Source of the DNA: Parachlorella kessleri
Taxonomy: Eukaryota > Chlorophyta > Trebouxiophyceae > Chlorellales > Chlorellaceae
Direction: 5' to 3'
NCBI GenBank assembly: GCA_001598975.1
Contig: BBXU01002134.1
Coordinates: 1 to 33,313, forward strand
Length of the DNA: 33,313 nt
The notes under the pieces were generated by a model. It worked only from the letters and a program-made list of their open reading frames with translations, was not told where the DNA came from and did no database searches. The position numbers and the translations under genes are program-made. Positions 23,201 to 32,173 of this stretch are shown here, one piece after another. The stretch's first letter is position 1; the number at the start of each line of letters is the position of its first letter.

Positions 23201-25646
23201 GGCGCTGCGCTGCTGGCGGTGCCACTCGACTGCCGCCCACTGGGGGTCGCCGCCGCTCGCACACGGCCCAGGGCCGGCCAGCTCTCCCGCAGCAGCGGGA
23301 GCACTTGCAACGCCCGGAGCCTCGCTGGCTGCCTGGGGCTGAGGGTTGTGTGTACGGGGCCACCCACTTGCTGCTGCCGGCAAAGCCGCCGCCGCCGCCT
23401 GCTGGCTGCACGTGCAGGTGGCCGCTGCGGCCCCGGAAGGAGCGGCTGCAGCCGCCGCCGCCGCTGGCGGCGATGTCGCTGGGCTGCCAGGTGCCTGCAC
23501 CGCTGCCAGCCCACGACCGCCAAGGCCCTTGCCAGCAGCAGGGAGGTCCCGTGGCGAGGCCCAGTCCAGGACCATGGTGAAGTGGAAGGTGGAGCCCACG
23601 CCCTGCTGGCTCTCCACCCACACCGTGCCGCCCATCAGCTCAGCCAGACGGCGCGAGATGGCCAGGCCCAGCCCTGCAAATGCAGGTGGCCGGGAGGCAG
23701 GGGGGGTGGCACAGTCAGTCACAGAGGTGGTGCGAAGAACTCGCTGGTGTGTGGAGACGCTCCCTGTCCACAATGCTCCGTGCATCAGCTTATCCTTTCA
23801 CACTCAAGACCTTGCTGTGCTGCAAGGCCAGGGCTGTCGTGAGCTGCTGGGTCACCAAGAAGGAGGCCGCTTCTAGATGGCATGCAGGCCAGGGCGCCTT
23901 GCAGGCCTCGGCGTCGGCAATCCACGCACCTGCCGCACTGCAGTACGACCCGCTCGCTCACCTATGCCGCCGTACTTGCGGCTCATGGACTCGTGGCCCT
24001 GCCGGAATCCCGTGAACAGCTTATGCCTCACCTCCGGCGAGATGCCAATGCCGGTGTCCCTGCAGTACAAAGTTTCCCAGGCCTGCGTGGACTGCTCTAC
24101 CAGCAGCGCTGGGTGCCAGAGGAGCACAACAATGTGGCCTGGCTGCCCCAGACCCCCCTCTTGCAGCATCCCATGACGTCTACTCAGCCACCATCCCGCA
24201 ATGCTATGCATACTTGCGACAACATTTACACTGTGCAATCCCCAACGTAATCAATGTATCCTGGCAGCCGCCACTGCCACCCGGGCCCTATTTATTAACC
24301 CTCACCTGACTGCAAAGTGGATGCGTGGCCTCCCTTTGCCTTGCGTGCCCCCGCCTTGCGCTGGCTGCTCCACCGTCACTGCCAGCACCACCTCGCCAGC
24401 ATCCGTGAACTTCACTGCGTTGGCCAGCAAGACCACCAGCACCTGCACAGCATGTGGCCCAGATCTACTTGTACCGCAACCAACGACCACATGCACAGGA
24501 GATACTCTCTGCTGGGCAAGTACCCATGCGGAGGTTGCACAAAAAAGTGGAACATATATGTTCACCTACCGCCATGCCACCCTAGCCAGCCACGAGTGAC
24601 CAGCAACCATGGATAATGGCAAGCGCCCCCTTCCCCCCCTCCCAGCGCACACCACCACCAGGACCCCAACGGAAACACATCGCCCCTCGCAAGGTACCGT
24701 CCCATCGACCACCGCAACTGCAGGGACCGCAGAAGCCGGGCGGGCTCACCACAACCCACGCACCTGGCGCATGCGTATGCTGTCCCCCAGGACCGGCGCC
24801 TGCGCCAGCGGCGGGTCCAGCAGGTAGGCCAGCTCCAGGCCCTTGCGCTGGGCGTCGCCAGCCACCTGCTCAATGGACGCCTCTAAAGTCTCCCGCAGGC
24901 ACACCGGGCTGAGCTCCAGGGCCAGGCTGTGCTGCTCAATCTGCAGGTGGGTTTGACCACGGCCACAGGCGACAGTCGACGGGTCTCGCTACTTAAAGGC
25001 CTGTGCATGTAAATTCAATAGACCGGAGCAGTGCACGCTGCATTCTGTTCCATCCTGGGGAGTGCACCCTTGCAAAAAAAACCCAAGACAATGACAATCA
25101 GTTCAGGCCATGTACTCATCATTGCTGTGCTTGCCACGGTCGTGCAGCGCCACAGCTGGCAATCCAGCTCGGGGGCCAAGCAAGCGTCAAGTAGCACGGG
25201 GGTAAGGCTAGACTCTGCCAGCAGCACAACCTCGTGCCTCCTACCTTGGAGAAGTCGAGGATGTCCCCCAGGATGGTGAGCAGCGTGTTGCTGCTCTCCA
25301 GCAGCGTGTCCAGCAGCTCCCTGCACGCACCACCAGCAGCGCAGCAGGCTATGCCCCACTCCCTTGACAACCCATGACCCGCAGTATCTGCCGCAGCTAG
25401 TAGTATGTAGACCTAGCGATCCACACATGGGGCTTGGCTCCCTGGCGAGTCCCTTGCGCGCCAAGGACTTGCCAGCTTTGCACAGGGCAGCCTGACTCGC
25501 ACTGGCCGCAAGGACCGTGGTAAATCAACAGTCCATCAGTATCCTGTCAATGGAACAGTGTCAGCACTTCCCAGCCACGGGGAGACCACGCGCCTCTGCT
25601 CGGGGTTAAGTGGGGTGGTCTGCAGCAGCTGCGCTCCCACGATCAT

Positions 25647-25688
<42 letters not shown>

Positions 25689-28600
25689 GAACAGGGACTT
25701 GGCCTCCGCCGCAATCTCGGCAGCAGCCTTGGCCTCCTGCATGGTTGGTAAGGCAGGGCATTGAAATTTGCATCTGCCAGGCAAAAAACACGTGGCCTTA
25801 GCCACAGGCACTGCTGGGAATTGCACAGGCACACTACCAGCACCCATACGGTGCAGTTGCAAGAGGGAAACAGCCTGCAGCTGCCTTCCTCCTTCCCTGC
25901 CTGCTCCCCCCTTACTGCACTGCCCCGGCCCCCGCTGCTCCGCAATGCGCCGCTCTGCACCCTCCCCTACTTGTAGCTCCTCCGCCTGCCAGCGGCAGGT
26001 GGGGTCCCTGTACCACCCCCCTCTTTGCAACTGCACTGCGCTTGTACCGCCGCGGCCAGCGCTCTTACCTGCAGCTCCCTCTCCACCTGGCGGCGGCGTA
26101 TGAGGTCGGTGATGTCGCTCTGCACGCCGATGATCGACGTCAGTCGGCCATCACCGTCGCGCACTGGCGTGATGGACAGCAGGTTGGTGAAGGGCTCGCC
26201 GCCCTTGCGGTAGTTGAGCAGCTCCACAGTCACCTCGCGGCCCTGCAAGAAAGCAGCAAGAAGACCAGGAGGAAACGGGGGGTGGTGAACTAGAATTGCA
26301 GCTGGCGGGGGACCATCAGTTTAGGGTGAGATTATCTAAGGTCTGGCTTGCCAGGTCGGCAGGTTGGGAGGGTGGAGAGCTTCCGGTGCGCGCTACCCGC
26401 CCAGTTGTTGAGCAGCTGGGCAGCGAGGACAGGTGGGGAGGCTTGGGCATGGCAAGCAAATCGAGACCCAGAGGGTGGGGAGCGCAGCAGCGCTGAGTAC
26501 CCACGCTGCAGCAGGGCGCGGCCAGGCAAGGCATCCGCCTCTTTCTCTCCTCACCTCCTTGACAGCTGTGCGCAGGCGGTCCACCGCCGCCGGGTCTGTG
26601 TCGGGTCCCTGCAGCCAGCGGCTGTTCCGCCCCACCACCTCCTCCCGCGAATACCCCGTGATCTTCTGCAGCAGGCAAACACCCCGCAGCTCAGCCACCC
26701 TACTACCAAAGCTCCATCATTTTCATGCAAATGGGCCTAACGACCTGGGACGACCCGCCGGTGGTCGGCACCAGGGGACCGACGCTTCCCCGGGTAGCTG
26801 GGTGGCAAGGCACAGCAGCCACCTCGCAACTGGAGCTTGTCACCACCCAAGCGCTTCAAGGCTACTCATCAGAAGCTGGAGGACAGGTTACAATGACAGC
26901 ACAGGCCCATCCCAGCTGCGGTGAAAGGCCCCTTACCAGGAAGGCATCATTGCAGTAGACGATGGGGCAGTCAGGCAGCGAGGGGTCAGCTATAGTGATC
27001 CCTGCAGGACAACAGGCGGGCGACCTCGCTGGAACCCGCAAGTCACACTGTGGTGCTGTCAGCAAGTGCAAGCAACCAGAGAAATCAGGTGCCACAGGGC
27101 CGCCAGCAACCCTAGAAGCAGGCGGTCAGGCCAGGGACCTTATCCACTGGGAATTCCACCCAACCAGGGACTAAGTGCAGCATATCGCCCACCCGCACCC
27201 AAGCCAAGCTTCCTCCGGATAGTCAGTCGGTGCGGGCGGGCCACCCGCCAGCCGTTCACCAAATCACCACCGCCCATCCCACAGAGGCCACCCACCCACC
27301 CAGCACCCACCCTCGCTAAGGTTGCTGAGCGCCTTGTCTCGCATGCGCAGCGCTTCCTCCGCCGCCCTCCGCTCAGACACATCCTGCTGCACCGCCACAA
27401 AGCTGACCACGGCGCCGCGGGCGTCCAGGATGGGCGTCACCGACACCTGCGCCAGGCCGGGGAGCGCCGTGCTCAGGTGGGCTGACTCGGCCCTGCCACC
27501 CACCACAACCTAGCCCTGGCGGCGGTCCAGAGCAAGACCAGGCATCTCCCTCGCTACAGGCCCGCTGCACTCGCACTGCTCCTTACCGTGCCAGCCAGCC
27601 AGCCAGCTGTAACCAAAATCAACCTGCCTTTCCTCCAGCCCACCCCCACCTGGTTCCAGAAGGGGGTCCCATCCTTCTTGTAGTTGACCACCTCCACTAC
27701 CACAGGACGCAGCTCGGCCCCCGCCTCAGCAAGCTCCGCCACGGCCACCGGGTCCGAGTCGGGCCCCTGCAGGAAGCGGCAGTTGCGCCCCACCACCTCC
27801 TCCCGGGAGTAGCCTGCAGGGCGGGCAGCAGCGGGAGAGATGACCGCCACGCTGACAGGCTTGGCTGGCGTGACAGCTGGCTGGTAAGCAAGGCTGCACT
27901 CATGAGCACTGCGCCGGCAAAGCTCTATCATCAAGGAAAACAACCAGGAGGGAGTAGTACAGCAGAAACCAGGCAGCAGCCCAACCACCGGGGGCCGCCA
28001 ATGGGGTGCTTGCGCCCGCCCACCTACCCGTCAGACGCTCAAACGCGGCATTGGCATAGACGATGGGGTTGTCGGGCTGGGTGGGGTCTGCAAGAGGGCA
28101 AACAGAGCGCGCTCAACACGAGTGAGGGACTCGGAGCTCCTTAAATGTTGCCTCGTGTTGTTGTTCCTCGGCCCACTTTCCGCACATGCAATACCAAGGG
28201 GTCTGCAGATAGGGAGGCAAGAGGCCCCACCAATGCCCTACTCCAAGGCAAGGCGGGCATCGGTGCCCACCGTCTCACTGCGGCACAGTGTATCTGTCCC
28301 TGCCACCAACCTGTGATGAGTATGCCCTCTGATGTAGACGCCAGCGCCTGCTCACACAGCTGAGCCGTGGTGCTGCAGCTCTTGCGCGCTGCGCGGAGGG
28401 GCGGAACAGGAGATCGCTCAGTGCGGAGGCTTGCTGGGAGCGCAGGCCCGTGCGGTGCGCACCACATGAGCAAATCCAGCTGGGTTCAGCGCAACACAGC
28501 CACGAAGAAGGGCACAGCAAGCTGTACAGCATGCCACTGATCGATGGCCAGGGAGTGTTGGCATGGGCAGATAGCACTGGCGATGTCATGCAGCGCCACT

Positions 28601-30382
28601 CTGCACAGCCCACAAGTACAGACACCAAGCCCACTCGCTGCCGGGGGCCTCCTGCTTGCTTGCCTGAGATGTCAGCAAAGATAGCCACATGTTGTTGCTG
28701 CTGCTGCTGCTGCTGTTGCGGCCCCGCCTCCCCCGCGCCCTCGCCCGCGGCGATGGGGCTGACGTGCAGCTGCACCCAGAGCACGCGGTCGTCGCCCCTG
28801 GTGTGACACAGCATCTCCTCATGGCAGGGCCGGCCTGCTGCGATGGCCGCCGCGATGCGCTGGACACAGGCAGGATCTGTGCCGGGGCCCTGCGCCAAGA
28901 GGTGGAGGGCCGGGGAGCCGTCATGCCTTATGTCAATGCTTCTCCCGTCGAAGGGGGTGGACTGCCCTTCCAGCCATGGAGTCACACACACTCACCTAAG
29001 CCACACACTCAACAGGCATTCCCAACAAGCCATACAAAGCAACACCCACAGCAGGACCTCCAGCACTGCCCGCCTGTGCATGCTGCACCCTGCCCCCGGA
29101 CCGCGCGACATCCTTCCTGCGCCGGCTGTCCAAAGCGACAACAGCAAGCCCACCGCACCTGGAGGATGTCCCAACAGCGGCCCAGGCAGTCCCCGGCAGC
29201 ATAGCCGGTCAGGGCGCAGAAGGCCTGATTCACGTAGCTGAGGCGCCCTGCCGCATCCCCAATCCACGCCGCCTCCGTCATGCCCTCCAAGGCCTGCTGG
29301 CACACCTCAGCCAGCAGCGCACCCTCCTGCTGGCAGCACAGCACAGCACAGCAGGCAGGCCAAGCACAGTGAGTTTGCCTGCAGGTACAGCGAGGGTTTC
29401 ATGGTCCTCTACCCTTCTTCATCCAATGCCACATCCTTGCCCTCCCAGCTCCTGAAGACAGCAGGCTGGCTGCTGGGGACTGGCGTCAAGCATCGAGCAT
29501 CTGCGTTATATACCTCAGCCTGGCTTGTGCCTGCTAGTGTAGGACATCAGGCCTCAACATTCCCCACGGCCTGATCCAGCATAGCGATCTGCGCCCTGTC
29601 CGCCTGCCACTGTGGCAAGTCTCCTTGCCAAGCATGCGTCGATCCCTGATAGACCCTGCAGCTGTCCGTACCTTCCTCCTGGTGATGTCACGGCACTCTC
29701 CCACAATGTGCTTCGTGCTGCCTGCCTGGCCCATGGGGGATAGACGGACTTCCACCCACAGGCAGGCACCATCAGGGCCCTTGAAAGGCTGCAGTGTGGC
29801 AGCAAGCCAGACACAAGGGAAGTCACTAACGGGCCGCTCCTCAAGCCAGGAAGCAGTCCCAGATCATTGTACCACGAGGCAGCGAGCTGCTCTTGCTGTG
29901 TCGTTGGGGCTGAAAGCGTGATGCTCAGGGGTCCTTGGAGGGAGGCACAACTTGGACAGCACCGCCGCTCCACACCCCACTCACCAGTTCTACCAGCGCT
30001 TCGCTGGCATGTCCGAGCGCTTGCTCCAAGTTGGCAACATCCGAACGGACTAGTTCACCGCCGAGCAAAAGGTCCGCCAGGTGTGCCTGTAGCAGCTGCC
30101 CGTTCGGCAGGCCCAGCAGGGCGCAGAAGGCCGGATTCACATACACCAGAGGCTGCCCTTGCTTGCCTGCATCTGCAAGGGCAAGCCAGGCCTTGTTGGC
30201 ATAAAAGACCACAGGCTGTGCCTATCTGCTGCCGCCCTCAGCCTGGTGAGAACAAACCCTGAGCAGGAGACCGGCGGCAGGTCTCTCTGATGCTACCGGG
30301 GCTTCACCGCTTGGTCCGGCCACCAGCACTTGCCTGATATGAAAACCGCAGCGCCCAAATGCTCTACGGCTCCTCCTATCAT
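19161..30382 (-). CDS. Multi-LOV/PAS hybrid histidine kinase with receiver domain
   Basis: A predicted flavin photoreceptor kinase: blue light sensed by LOV, autophosphorylation on His, transfer to Asp. Exons, 5' to 3': 30382-30334, 30172-29985, 29788-29672, 29329-29159, 28889-28664, 28388-28311, 28087-28028, 27813-27650, 27446-27311, 27001-26937, 26665-26555, 26242-26069, 25736-25594, 25320-25245, 24940-24764, 24442-24306, 24059-23962, 23673-21772, 21405-21240, 20985-20633, 20371-20232, 19954-19751, 19280-19161. They total 5055 nt (1684 residues), all phases closing. Domains: PAS1 about 12-118, LOV-like 2 about 125-253, LOV3 about 272-390, LOV4 397-513, HisKA with H535, HATPase (N box [21 protein letters not shown]), Ala/Ser-rich linker about 765-1210, pseudo-receiver about 1212-1413, receiver about 1558-1684 (D1609, K1662). 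Introns 1, 5 and 13 appear to be GC-AG. Start: first ATG after an in-frame TAA. No membrane segment, so probably soluble. LOV-HKs are known from Ostreococcus and bacteria. Confidence 0.88.
19689..19745. repeat. CA / CCCA / CCA simple repeat in kinase intron 22
   Basis: A CA run, then CCCA units, then CCA units and CA again, directly beside the exon 22 donor (exon ends 19751). On the gene strand it is a GT/TGGG-rich tract at the intron 5' end, with several competing GT dinucleotides just past the chosen donor. Confidence 0.9.
21240..22212 (-). other. Pseudo-receiver domain of the LOV kinase
   Basis: [20 protein letters not shown] matches a receiver beta1/alpha1 without the acidic pair. After an Ala/Ser/Gly insertion, [12 protein letters not shown] stands where VLMDIHMP would hold the phospho-Asp, followed by GRPVVAVG and a beta5-like [17 protein letters not shown] with Arg for the conserved Lys. 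No phosphorylation site, so a structural domain like the receiver-like domain of plant cytokinin-receptor kinases. Confidence 0.6.
23560..25736 (-). other. Histidine kinase core (HisKA + HATPase_c)
   Basis: Exons 13-18 (start). His[19 protein letters not shown] with H535, and [12 protein letters not shown]. HATPase: N box [14 protein letters not shown]1 [11 protein letters not shown]-like KLFTGFRQ, G2 [16 protein letters not shown], then STFHFTMVL. All ATP-binding boxes are present and in order, so the kinase should be catalytically competent. Confidence 0.92.
26069..27001 (-). other. LOV module 4 with Cys to Ser change (Ser433)
   Basis: Exons 10-12. Seen: [62 protein letters not shown]. The flavin-site Asn and Gln are kept, but the adduct Cys is Ser (AGC; one base from TGC). 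It probably binds flavin without forming the adduct. It is followed directly by a helix ([10 protein letters not shown]) leading to HisKA, so it is the module closest to the kinase. Confidence 0.92.
27311..28388 (-). other. LOV module 3, canonical photoactive site (Cys308)
   Basis: Exons 6-9. Seen: [53 protein letters not shown], then [11 protein letters not shown]. The adduct-forming Cys (TGC), the Gln of LQG, both Asn and the C-terminal Gln are present. By family knowledge this module should bind FMN and form the blue-light cysteinyl adduct. Confidence 0.92.
28664..29329 (-). other. LOV-like module 2, Cys shifted by one (GRCWDILQG)
   Basis: Exons 4-5. [18 protein letters not shown] leads into [14 protein letters not shown], spliced exactly at the Q|G junction. 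The canonical Cys position holds Trp171, and Cys170 occupies the usual Asn position. Flavin-contacting Asn (NY and FWN) and Gln are absent ([18 protein letters not shown]). A nine-Gln run interrupts the last hairpin. Confidence 0.8.
28692..28718 (-). repeat. Coding CAG/CAA repeat giving nine Gln in LOV-like module 2
   Basis: Nine in-frame Gln codons (CAA-CAG6-CAA2 on the minus strand) in exon 5, in the loop before the last strand of module 2. Likely length-polymorphic between strains. Confidence 0.9.
29672..30382 (-). other. PAS module 1 of the LOV kinase (degenerate LOV-like)
   Basis: Exons 1-3. The core starts [18 protein letters not shown], closely like LOV starts, and ends in the PAC-like sequence [10 protein letters not shown]. 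In place of GRNCRFLQG there is [10 protein letters not shown], with no Cys. The C-terminal flavin-site Gln is replaced (ECRDIT, not VQSDIT) and FWN is replaced by LWV. It probably no longer binds FMN in the canonical way. Confidence 0.75.
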
Positions 30383-30443
30383 TGCAACTGCGCGAACATG
30401 ATTCGGATCAAGTCCTTGTAGCGTCCCCGCTGGCCTAAAACTG

Positions 30444-30450
30444 CTTTATA
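30444..30450 (-). promoter_or_regulatory. TATA-like box (TATAAAG) upstream of the LOV kinase
   Basis: TATAAAG on the minus strand, 62 nt upstream of the predicted kinase ATG at 30382, a fitting distance for a short 5' UTR. Confidence 0.4.
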
Positions 30451-30566
30451 CGAAACTTGGCTACGGGTGCAGGTATGCCGGCATAAAGATGCTTGCAGCA
30501 GAGTATGTTGTGACGACGGAACGTCTTGACGACCTGAGACGGCCCTGTTTGCAAAGCAAGCCTTCC

Positions 30567-30576
30567 TTTTATAAAA
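30567..30576. promoter_or_regulatory. Palindromic TATA element in the shared kinase/SelW upstream region
   Basis: TTTTATAAAA, identical on both strands, in the 642-bp space between the divergent LOV kinase (start 30382) and SelW (start 31025). It could position transcription in either direction. Confidence 0.35.
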
Positions 30577-31024
30577 GTGCACCACGCAGGCATCGCATTG
30601 CCCCAGGTTGTTCCCGCGCATCTCCCTGAGCCGATCCTTCCCGTAGGCAACACCAGTGCCACCCTTACTTTGCTCTTCGGCCGAGACTATATTCTTACCT
30701 GCCCGTGCAGTCGCGGTGGGCCTGAAGGCGTCATGCCCTTATCCTGCATCATGTGCCGCTACTGGGAGGGTAACTTCCAGAGATAGCCTCGCACTCTTTA
30801 CGTTTGCAAGAGTTGTATGGGACGGTAATCGAATATTGATAGTACGCAGCGAAACGTCCAACGCTGTCAAGGCCGCCATGGGGCGCGGGCCGGCCGCCGT
30901 GTGGTCCTATCTAGCTTCGCTCAACCTTCTGGTAACCCTGGTAAGGCTCGGTAAAGAGCCTTTCCTGGCCCCAGCCTGGCAAGCTTCTAAGTTGTTCTTC
31001 GGAACAGTTTGTAGACGCTTCGCT

Positions 31025-31944
31025 ATGGCCTCCGCAGCACCTCCCGCAGCTAGTACTCGCAAGCCAGTCATTGTGCACATACTCCACTGTCGCGGTTGAA
31101 GTAAGTGCGGTCCCAGCACTTTGTCCCCAGTTCTGTCAGTGACCGTGCGTTTACCGGGGGACGGGGCTAGAGGGTGGCGAGTACCTATATGCATGCGTAC
31201 CAGTGAAACATTATCCATTTAATCCAAAGCCGCTTCCACCCTGAGTTGCATTTCTCGTTGGCCTGCTGCAGGCTATAGGATTGAGTTTCGAGCCCTGGAA
31301 GAGGCTATCAGGCAAGTGCTTTACATGTCACTGCCATGTCAGCCCTAGCATAACCAGCCTCACTGGGGCACCTGAGCTGACGAGGCACGGTTTTAGTCTG
31401 CAGGGCTCGTTACTCAGCAGAACAGGTCACCATCACAGAGAGGGTGACCCCAGGTAAGCTTGTGCTGTTGGGATATGCTTGGGGATATGCCTTGAGCTCC
31501 AGCTGTAAGTGGCTGTCGCAGCCTGACAGGCTTGAGCACTAGTTTGATAGTTTGCCTGCCTGGATGCATGTGCAGAACATACGGGATGGTTCGAGATCTG
31601 GGTGGGCGGACGCCTTGTGCACTCCAAACAGAATGGAGGTGAGGACTTGAGGCGGCTACAGAGCATGCCTCCTGACTGAGGCGGTTGGCTTCAGCGGGTC
31701 AAGTGCACTGCATCCAAGAGCACCTAAATCCCTTGAAACCTTTCTTCTTCTGTGGAACTAGCGCTCTCGAGTACCTGACCTTTCCTTTGCCCTTGCCCCC
31801 ACCCCGTACTGCACAAACCCAGCTGGCTCACACTCCGTGCTCGCAGCTGGGAGGGTTGACACACCCGAGGCATGGAGACACATTTGCGACCTCATTCAGC
31901 AGGAGATGGAGGAGAGGGCCAGCAGTGACGAGAGTGACAAATAG
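31025..31944 (+). CDS. SELENOW: Selenoprotein W (Rdx family), UGA decoded as selenocysteine
   Basis: SelW proteins are small thioredoxin-like cytosolic selenoproteins with a CxxU redox motif. Exons 31025-31100, 31272-31311, 31404-31453, 31576-31638, 31847-31944 total 327 nt: 108 residues with Sec25, normal for the family, all phases closing. Seen: KPVIVHILHCRGU (C22-x-x-U25), then SYRIEFRALEEAIR, ITERVTPEHTGWFEIWVGGR, LVHSKQNGAGRVDTPEAW, ending in TAG at 31942-31944. These match SelW strand 1/CxxU, the TP-x-TG-FEV strand and the VHSK-x-G motif. The UGA (31097-31099) is one base before the exon 1 donor. Intron 2 starts with GC (AG|GCAAGT). A SECIS lies 159 nt after the stop. The frame is open upstream to at least 30656, but ATG 31025 fits the family length and has G at +4. 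Ordinary prediction would truncate this gene at 24 residues. Confidence 0.92.
31097..31099 (+). other. UGA selenocysteine codon of SelW
   Basis: In-frame TGA in the CxxU motif (Cys-Arg-Gly-UGA). The frame continues through four further exons with clear SelW homology, and a SECIS lies in the 3' UTR. Confidence 0.92.
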
Positions 31945-32102
31945 GGGCAGACTTAACCTAGCCTGCTGGCGCTCCTGCTGCCGGGTCACCTGGGGCACCC
32001 TGAATTAACCGGGAGCTACGCTGAGGAGGGGTGGGAACGGGAAGCGGGTGGGAAGGCATGCTGTCCCGTGGTGGTGCCTTGCTGCCGTGGCGCCAAGGCT
32101 CC

Positions 32103-32173
32103 GGGCTTATGACTGGCGGCGCATAAAGGGTAGCACCACGCTGTGCTGCTCAGGCGTCTGCCATGAGAGGTTC
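32103..32173 (+). promoter_or_regulatory. SECIS element, form II, of the SelW mRNA
   Basis: ATGA at 32109-32112 pairs as the non-canonical quartet with TGAG at 32164-32167. Helix I: GGGCTT with AGGTTC (with GU pairs). Helix II: TGGCGGCGC with GCG-(T bulge)-CTGCCA. The AA(A) at 32125-32127 lies 12 nt after ATGA, in an internal loop. Helix III: GGGTAGCAC pairs over all nine bases with GTGCTGCTC around a 6-nt loop. The extra helix above the AA loop makes it form II. It recruits the SBP2/EFsec machinery by family knowledge. Confidence 0.9.

Noticed and set aside
21443..23785. 780-residue ORF starting at 23785 as an independent protein
   Set aside because: It is kinase exon 18 with intron read-through at both ends. 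It lacks a proper start, begins inside the HATPase domain and is joined to exons 17 and 19 by matching phases.
22865..23842. 325-residue plus-strand ORF opposite the kinase linker
   Set aside because: Arg/Gly/Ala-rich antisense shadow of a GC-rich coding exon, with no domain.
31097..31099. UGA as a true stop giving a 24-residue peptide
   Set aside because: Downstream exons match SelW in frame and a SECIS is present.
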